10,267 bases of DNA from Baffinella frigidus (taxonomy: Eukaryota; Cryptophyceae; Cryptomonadales; Baffinellaceae): contig MU646714.1 of assembly GCA_026770585.1 (NCBI GenBank), positions 337,948-348,214 on the forward strand, written 5' to 3'. Below, in pieces: positions 1 to 6,600 of the stretch. The notes beneath the pieces were generated by a model. The model was not told the origin of the DNA. It searched no databases and worked only from the letters and a program-made list of their open reading frames with translations. How positions within the stretch are numbered: the stretch's first letter is position 1; every line of letters starts with the position of its first letter. Both the position numbers and the translations under genes were made by a program.

Positions 1-30
1 GAGAGAGAGGGGGAGGGTGGGACTTCTCGT

Positions 31-445
31 GGTGCAGGGGTCGGACACCGGCTGAGGCATTCGGTGTCCATGGTTTATGGTTTATGGTTTATGGTGCCTC
101 AGCCGGTCGGACACCGAATGGCCACGGCTCAGGCAGACAGTGCTTCACCCCAAACCAGCAGGACCCTCATCCCTAAATCCTCAACAGGGGTGGGACACGG
201 AGCGGCTGAGGGAGGCAGTTCTCCACCCTAAACCAGTAATTCTAACACCTGCCCCCTAAACACTAACTTCTTTACCCGAACCCTGCGTCGTGTTCAGGGG
301 TGGGACAAGGAACGGCTGAGGGAGACAAGACAGTCCTGCACACGGCAGGGTCTAACACTTCAACCCGGACCATAAACCCTAAACCCTAAACTCTCGGGGA
401 GCAGGAGTGGGACTAAGCGCGGCTGAGGGAGACAGTCCTGTCTAA
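31..445 (+). repeat. Five degenerate acceptor-side fragments of exon 1
   Basis: Fragments start near 37, 103, 187, 297 and 404. Each resembles CAG followed by GGGTGGGACA..GAGCGGCTGAGGGAGACAGT, the 5' half of exon 1. The 187 copy reads GWDTERLREAVLHPKP before running into telomere-like DNA; the 297 copy has extra bases after RLRET; the 404 copy has TAA in place of AAA (WD-stop). All lose similarity before the 3' half and none has the exon 1 donor. The first two are arranged partly as an inverted pair around three GGTTTAT units (69-95). Telomere-like pieces lie at 365-392, 487-507 and 530-545. Confidence 0.75.
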
Positions 446-560
446 CTGTCGTAAGTGTTTAGGTTAGGGTACGACAGTTCTCGTGTGAGGGTTTAGGGTT
501 TAGGGTGCACCATGCACCAGCAGGACCATGAACCCTAACCTAAACACTTTCGGGGTGCAG

Positions 561-640
561 GAGTGGGACAAAGCGCGGCTGCGGGAGACAGTGCTGCACA
601 CGATCGCAGCGGCAGGGCGCCCCAACGACGTCTTCGTCAG
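561..640 (+). CDS. Exon 1 of the window (aminotransferase)
   Basis: Acceptor GGTGCAG ends at 560 and donor GTGAG starts at 641. The exon has 26 codons plus two bases (phase 2 end) and begins EWDKARLRETVLHTIAAAG. It corresponds to the helix before the GPGDF-type segment of plant homologues (PFDRETIKR...SGCRDG). The phase-2 AG joins the first G of exon 2 to give Arg. It is the only copy in the 5' cluster with a clean acceptor, an open frame and a clean donor, which is why it was chosen over the second copy at 785-855. Confidence 0.82.
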
Positions 641-3600
641 GTGAGATCAGCACCCGCTACCAGAGTCTGTAACCTGAAGAGTCTCTCTGCTTTAGTTCTG
701 AGGAGGATCAGTCAAAAGTCAACGCCCTTGTAGGACTAAACCGTCAACGTGTGCCGTTGTGTGTTGGTTGTTGGTGCCAACACCACGGAGCGGCTGAGGG
801 AGACAGTGCTGCACCCGATCGCGGCGGCAGGGCGCCCCAAAGACGTCTTTGTCCGGTGAGATTTCATCTCGAAAGATAACTGAATCAGTTCCCCAATTGG
901 CGTTTTTATTTAATTCGGAGGCCTAATTAAATTTACTATGCCGTAACTAATTTCTCCTAGTCAACCTCCTATCGAAAAGGAACTGGTTCAGTTATCTTCC
1001 GAGATGAGATTGAGTGCCTTCGCACAGTGGGCTTCGCAGATCGGTCCATTGATTTTAGAGGTAGTAAATAAGAACTTCTCGGTAGAAAGACATGTTATTA
1101 ACCGAGATTTCGACCAGATTTCTGGTCGGAATCTGCTTCGAAGCCCACTCTGTGGCTTGGCAAGAGCGCGGGAAGCGCGCGGGGGGGGGGGGTTAGGGTT
1201 TCGTCTAAACCCTGAACCCTAACCCTGAACCCTGAACCCTGAACCCTAAACCCTTAACCCTAAAACCCTAAACCCTAAACCCTAAACCCTAAACACTAAA
1301 CCCCAAACCCCAAACCCTTAACCCTGAACACTAACCTCTAAACCCTAAACCCTAAACACTCAACCCTAAACCCTAGACCCTAAACCCTAAACCCTGAACA
1401 CTAAACCCTAAACCCTAAACACTCAACCCCAACCCCTAAACCCTAAACACTGACCCCCAAACCCTCACCCAGGTTCTGGCTGAGCGTCGGTGCAGGCGAC
1501 TTCTCAATCTCGCCGAAAGCCACTTACGGCACCGCTTTCTTCGTCATGGTGCGATCCCGAAACGAAAGTCGCCCCGGTTTGTACCAACCGTCGCCGGAAA
1601 TCGACCCCCCCATCGTACAAATCCGCTAGCCGTAAAGGATGAAGACGCTTGATTTGGGAGGGTGGTGACTGATTGATCTCGCCGAAAGCCACCTACGGCA
1701 CCGCCTTCTTCGTCATGGCGCGAACGCGCTTCCCGGGTTGACCATTTTTGTACCAGGGGTAGCCGGAAATCGACCCCCCCGTGGTGCTAATTCGCCAGCC
1801 GTAAAGGACGAAAGCACTTAATTTGGGAGGGCGGGGGGCTTCTCAATCTCGCCTAAAGCAAGCTACGGCACCGCTGTCTTCGTCCTGGTGCGATTCCGAA
1901 ACGAAATTCGCCCTGGTTTGTACCAACCGTCGCTTGAAATCGACCCCCTCCCGTGGTACAAACCCGCAAGCTGAAAAGGACGAGAATACTGGACTTCCAG
2001 GGGTAGGTTGTAGTTACTCGGGGTTTATTCGAAGGGAAGGATGAACTCGTATCCGATGATGAAGGGCCCGAAACCCGAGACCCCCGGGCAAACTCAAACC
2101 CCACACAAAATCAATCCCCAAACAAACTCAATCCCCACTCTAAACCCGAAACCCAACAAACTCAAAACCCTAAACTAGATCTGGAACCCTCAACCCTAAA
2201 CCCTAAACCCTAAACCCTAAACCCTACCCCCCCCCGCCCCGTGGCAGATCCAGCAAGCTCCCCCCAGCAGCTGTTGATGAACTCGAAACCGCAAACCCGA
2301 CACCCTGAGCCCCAAACCCCAAACCCTAAACCCGGAACCCGAACGCAGATCCAGCAAGCCCCCCCGCAGCTGTCGACGAGCGGCAAACCCCTGAGCCCCA
2401 GACCATCAACCATAACCCCTTAACTACGACCCGCGTGGCAGATCCAGCAAGCTCCCCCGCAGGTTTCGACGAGCTCGTCGACTACCTCCTCAACGCTCAA
2501 CGCACCAATGGCGTCAAGACCGCACCTCGAATACCCCCTCGTAGCGCCCTGCGTGGTACCCTAAACCCGGAACCCGAACGCAGATCCAGCAAGCCCCCCC
2601 GCAGCTGTCGACGAGCGGCAAACCCCTGAGCCCCAGACCATCAACCATAACCCCTTAACTACGACCCGCGTGGCAGATCCAGCAAGCCCCCCCGCAGCTG
2701 TCGACGAGTACCGCGAGTGGCAAGGCTAAGATGAAGCTCGACGGTGTTCGAGAGTTCTGCGGTCCGTGTCTGGGTTTACGGTGCAGGGTTCAGGCTGTAG
2801 GGTGCAGGGTTAGGGGTTGACTGCCACGCCACGAAAACAGTCACTTCGATGTGACTCTGAAATTGTCGCGAGTGGCAAGGCGGAGATGAAGATCGAGGGC
2901 GTGAGAGAGTTCTGCGGTGCGTACCACTAGGATTGTGTGTTAGGGTTAGGGTTCAAGGCTGGACGGGGTTAGAGCGTTCTGCGGTCCGTGCCACCGGGGG
3001 TAGGGGTTAGGGGTTGGGGTTAGAGAGTTCGTGCCACAGGTGTTAGCTGTTAGGGGTTGGGATTTAAGGTTTATGGTGGGGTATAGTGTTGAGGGTTTAG
3101 GATTGAGGGTAGTATAGGGTTCCGGATTTCCAGAGGCAAGGCTAAGATGAAGCTCGAAGGCGTCCGAGAGTTTACGCTTCAGAGGTTAACGTTACGCTTC
3201 AGAGGTTCAGGTTAGAGAGTTCTGCGGTCCGTGCCCTTTGCTCCCGTGCCTATACCCTACACCGTGAACCCTAAACCCTAAGCCCTAAGCCCTATACCTT
3301 AAATCCTACGCCCTAAACCCTTAACCCCAAACCCTAAGCCCTAAACCCTGAACCCTGAACCCCAAACCCCAAACCCCAAACCCCAAACCCCAAACCCCAA
3401 ACCCCAAACCCTAAACCCTAAACCCTAAACCCTAAGCCCCACGCCCTACGAATGGTACAGTGGCCGTACCCCTGAAGGCGGCGCCTCTGGCAAACCTCAA
3501 GAGCACAAACTACCTCCTCAACGCTCAACGATGCGCACGTGCGCATGAGTCGCTCTGCAAAACATTCTTCTCTCGCGCGCAGCGTCAGTTGCTATTCTAT

Positions 3601-6600
3601 CAGGGTCTGCTCTCTGCATCAGCTGCTTTACAACAGAGTCGCTTTACAACATAGTTGCTTTACAACAAACGCTTCGCCCTCCTGCCGCAAACCCTAAACC
3701 CTAAGCGCACCGCAGTGGACGTACCCCTCAAGCCGGCGCTCCTCGCGAACCTCAAGAGCACCAACTACCTCCTCAATGCGCTCGCGGCCATGCAATCCGA
3801 GGAGAAGGGGGGCTACCTCGGCATCCAGGTTCTGATGTGGTTCAGGGGTCAGGGTTCAGGGTTCAGGGTTCAGGGGTCAGGGGTCAGGGGTCAGGGGTCA
3901 GGGGTCAGGGGTCAGGGTTCAGGGTTGAGGGTTGAGGGTTGAGGGTGCAGGGTGCAGGGTACTACCTCGGCATCCAGGTAACCCCAACGACTTTGGATTC
4001 CAGGGTTCAGGTGTCTGAAATTTTCTCGGAAGGCGTTTGGTTACAGGGTCCACACGGTGAGCTTCAAGGGGATCGTTGGGCCTGGATTCCAGGGGGGTAC
4101 GTGACCAAATTGCACCAGAAAATCTCTAAAGTTGGTTGCGTCAAGGCAAGTTGACTTTTGATGGAAGGTTCGTAGTCCACTGTGTGGGAGTAGGTCCACG
4201 ACAATAAGCGATCAAAAATCTTAGAAGTTGTTCTATTAACTGTTTGAACACTTAACTATTTAACTATTTGGTATGGCCTGAAATCGTATGCTCGTTAAGG
4301 CGCTCGCGTGCATGCAAGCTGAGGAGCAGGGGGACAAACCCTAAACCCTAAACCCTAAACCCTACGCCCGAAACCCGAAACCCTAAACCCTAAACCCTTA
4401 ACCCCAAAACCCAAAACCTAAACCCTAGACCCTAAACCCTAAACCCTAAACTTGCACTGGATGTGGCGGGGTGGGTGGCGGGTGTCTCTGTTTTGCTCCA
4501 AAGTTGACGAATTTGTACCACAATCCTACGAACGTCAACTTAACAATAGTCCGTGAACCCGGGCAGCTGGATGCGGTGGGCGGAAAGCTCTCTTTCGTTC
4601 GAAAGTTGACGAATTTGTACCACAACCCCAGCACGTCAACTTAACAATAGTCCCTATGGCAGCTGCATGCGGCAGGGCGGGTGGCGGGTGGCTCTTTTTC
4701 GCTCCAAAGTTGACAGACTTGTACCACACACCCAGCACGTCAACATAACAAAAGTCCGTGAACCCGAGCGGCTGGACGCGGCGGGGCAGGTGGCTCTTTT
4801 TCGCTCTAAAGTTGACAGATGTGTACCGTAATTCTACGAACGTCAACTTAACAATAGTCCGTGAACCCGAGCAGCTCGATGCGGCGGGGCGGGTGGCGGA
4901 AGGCGCGATCGGAAACGTCGCCATTATCGACCAGGTTACGAGCCTTTCTCTAGAAGAAGAGATAGTCAAGAGATAAAGAAGAAGAAGAGATAGAGCCAAT
5001 GTGGTAGGACTTGGTAGGACTTGGCCAAAGCGAACTTCGAACTTGCGAGATTGCGAACTTCTAGATGGACCGTAATTATTAGTAAACACCATTTTGTACT
5101 GCAAAATTTGAATTTAAAACACTACATGTCCAAACGAGTCCATTTAAAAGTTCGCATCTTCGTAACTTTGAAGTTCGCTTTGGCCAAGTCCTACCACATT
5201 GGCTCTATCTCTTCTTCTTCTTTATCTCTTCTTCTTCTTTAGTTTTAGTTGCAACTTTGTCTTCCCCTTCTTCTTCTTCTTTCCCCCCTTTTTCTTTTCT
5301 TCTTCTTCTTCTTCTTCTCTGTATTGCTCTTGGACCTTAAGTTGAGTGGTCCAAGAATAGTCTATGAGCGTTATGACGGACCCGCCTCAGCATTCCCAAC
5401 ACCTTCAAAAGTAAACGTACCTACGTTCACGTTTCACAGCGCGAGAAACGAGCTCACCACAGTTGACTAATCCCCCCGTGTCCCGGTAGAAACCCCTGTC
5501 TGGATCAGTTATCGCCCCGGTACAACCCCTGCCCGGATCAGTCAACCGCCTCCCGTACTACGGTTGTCTAATCACGAGACCCACCACAGTTGGCTAATCC
5601 TCGCTTTTTCTGGTACAAACCCGGGATTTTTCTCACCCCGCGTTTCGACGGCATATTGGCAGGGACCACCGTTTGCCCTCGGGCAGCTTCAACCTCGGAA
5701 AGAACCAGTCCCCAATTTCCATGCTATGTTACGCATGGGGTTGATGCCACGATAGCAACAACCGGCATAACATGCCACACGTAAAAGCCTAACAAATCGA
5801 AATCCGCGGCAGGCTGGCATGTTCCTCACCCCTCCTTTCGATGAGATATTGGCGGGGACCTCCGTGCGGCGGGCGTTCGACCTGGGGAAGCAGCTTGTCG
5901 ACAGGTTCCGAGCCCTGCCCCCGACACTTGACATTTGCCATCAAAACGTTGGGTGGCGGTCCGACCCTCGACCTCGAACGCTTGTAGCACCAAATGATGA
6001 AAATACCGCTGCAAAAAAACGTTTCTGACTCAGATTTGGCTTGGCCTAAACCCTAAACCCTAGACCCTGAACCCTTAACCCTAAACCCTAAAACCTAAAA
6101 CCTAAACCCTAAACCCCAAACCCTAAACCCCAAACCCCAAACCCCAAACCTCAAACCCTAAACCCTAGACCCTAAACCCTAAACCCTAAACCTTAAACCT
6201 CAAACCCTAAACCCTAAACCTTAAACCCCCTAAATCCTAAACCCTAAACCCTAAACTGCCCCGACGGTGCAGGGGCGTACTGAAGGGCTTCGAGTTCTGC
6301 CCAATCACCTCCGCGGACGAAGGGGGCTATTGTTAAGTTGACGTTCTGGGATTGTGGTACAGATCCGTCAATTTTGAAGGGGAAATGGGCTGATCTTAGT
6401 CATCCGACGGTACTCATCTCCACAAAAGTATTAATTAATTGCTTTTAGCGCAACGAAATTTACTACACAAATGCTCTACTATTATTTGTATAAGCAAATC
6501 GTGTAGTGATTTTTGTTGCCAGAAAGCAATTAAATAATACTTGTATGGAGATTAGTACAGGGGCCCCTAAACCCTAAACCCGAAACTTCTCCGATGGTGC

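Larger units (their letters stand above)
2241..2697 (+). repeat. Five acceptor-side repeats before exon 3
   Basis: GATCCAGCAAG followed by a C run and GCAG recurs at 2247, 2348, 2441, 2583 and 2676. The last leads into exon 3 at 2698; the second and fourth continue as CTGTCGACGAG and then diverge into telomere-like DNA. In the genuine copy and the decoys the same CCCGCAG|CTGTCGACGAG junction is present, so several near-identical acceptors compete in this intron. Confidence 0.75.

Noticed and set aside
1004-1222. Small open frame over the second foldback
   Set aside because: Palindromic DNA running into a G run and telomere-like repeats, with no protein-like features.
1201-1470. Chromosome end (telomere)
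   Set aside because: Heptamers are degenerate, internal, present in both orientations and repeated in most introns of one gene, so they are interstitial.
2435-2629. Coding exon reading VDYLLNAQRTNGVKTA
   Set aside because: The similarity is to a 22-base piece of exon 4 in a chimeric joint; it lacks the catalytic lysine part and any fitting phase or donor.
4456-4934. CRISPR array (regular repeats with spacers)
   Set aside because: Spacers are themselves repeated, the units contain exon 5 coding sequence, and the context is eukaryotic and intronic.
4535-5104. A 189-codon open frame on the minus strand
   Set aside because: It runs through four repeat units of the exon 5 array and the left arm of a foldback. 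Its repetitiveness (VKLTF..YKFVNF) comes from the DNA repeat, and the exon 5 reading on the + strand explains the conserved part.
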